DNA from: Chamaecyparis obtusa
Lineage: Eukaryota > Streptophyta > Pinopsida > Cupressales > Cupressaceae
Length of the DNA: 64,000 nucleotides
NCBI GenBank assembly: GCA_027943335.1
Contig: BSBK01007845.1
Location: 1 to 64,000, forward strand
Direction of reading: 5' to 3'
How positions within the stretch are numbered: the first letter of the stretch is position 1; each line of letters begins with the position of its first letter. The notes beneath the pieces are model-generated. The model was not told where the DNA came from. It saw only the letters and a list, made by a program, of their open reading frames with translations, and searched no databases. This document shows, one piece after another, positions 63,403 to 64,000 of this stretch. A program made the translations under genes and the position numbers.

Positions 63403-64000
63403 ATAGCGCTAATCTTTTTCTTTTTATGTTTATAATTGAGTTAATAAAAAAATATTTTGTGCCCCTTTTTCCTTCTCTTATTCAATGAAGATTCGATATG
63501 ATTTTAGTCCCTTGTCCTTTGTAATTATCAATTTTGCATAGTAGAGCTTTTGTAAGATTAACATTTCTAGGATCATGATTAAGAAATTTTCTAGCCCAAA
63601 CAAGTTTGCTTTGAAGGGGGTTTTCCTTACATTTGTGATGCTGAGCTGTTATTTTATCACATGAGTGCAAGAAATTGGTGCAATGTGGACAGGTAGCACC
63701 ACCAATCAATCCAAGACTCACCTTTATATGGTTTGGGATTAGAATTCCAAATCCCCGTGAGGGTTACTAAAGATATTGGATTCTTTAAATGAGAACCATT
63801 AAGTTTGAAGGGGAGAGAGTAACTGTCTATGATTGAAGTTTGAGGAAAACATATGTTACAAACAATGGGTGATGATCTTGAAAAGTAGTGGATAAGTCCA
63901 ATTGAACAAATAACCCTAATGAGTTTTAGGCTAGAGATAAAATAGGAGAGATGTAGAATACATCCAACTTGCTCAATTTTGTGTCCTCTCCCATCGTATA
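63403..64000. other. Intergenic DNA with an unrecognised ORF
   Basis: A minus-strand frame of 79 codons (63,482-63,721) contains CPHC and HHKC pairs that could suggest metal binding, but I recognise no family. The window ends without a further gene. Confidence 0.4.

Overview
This is a window of plant nuclear DNA dense in transposable elements. It has one clearly functional host gene, a 447-codon translation elongation factor 1-alpha (EF-1alpha) at about 49.16-54.15 kb, with a 5'-UTR intron and two coding introns. The plant EF-1alpha sequence, Ty1/copia and Ty3/gypsy elements with 1-2 kb LTRs, a 3.2-kb leader intron and extensive nesting suggest a large, repeat-rich plant genome. A gymnosperm/conifer is plausible but not proven. 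Apart from EF-1alpha, nearly everything is a mobile element or its debris.

Layout. 0-9 kb: an LRR-receptor gene scrap, a pyrimidine/microsatellite tract, a 1.2-kb solo LTR with a target-site duplication (TSD), and the 3' end of a copia element with a 1.8-kb LTR. 9-17.7 kb: hairpins, a degenerate tandem repeat field split by a 0.77-kb solo LTR, a 1.17-kb gypsy-type solo LTR, and a tandem TRIM-like element. 17.7-44.1 kb: a Tork/TNT1-like copia element with both LTRs and TSD AGAGG. Its reverse transcriptase is split by a 21,459-bp composite LTR element (21,499-42,957) flanked by TSD GTATG. 45-49 kb: a CACTA-like end and AT-rich tandem repeats ahead of the EF-1alpha promoter. 54-58.2 kb: small tandem duplications and LINE fragments. 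58.3-63.4 kb: a Tourist/Harbinger-like MITE split by a deleted copia element whose protease and RT are fused in frame.

The most unusual object is the 21.5-kb composite. Its parts come from a family with 963-bp LTRs, a GGCGCC-type primer binding site, a 21-bp leader minisatellite and one serine-rich open reading frame of about 847 codons with no recognisable gag or pol domain. This looks like a non-autonomous LARD-type family that I cannot name. Instead of one monomer, the composite holds three partial copies: minus, then plus and circularly permuted around one LTR, then plus. They are joined by fillers made of short words from elsewhere in the element and by a piece of a related gypsy pol-LTR. 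Only the outermost termini are LTR ends flanked by the TSD, and host copia codons continue in register across it. Either one template-switched cDNA integrated as a unit, or a normal insertion was later rebuilt by template-switching repair.

All boundaries and homologies were read by eye. No alignments, database searches or divergence calculations were run.
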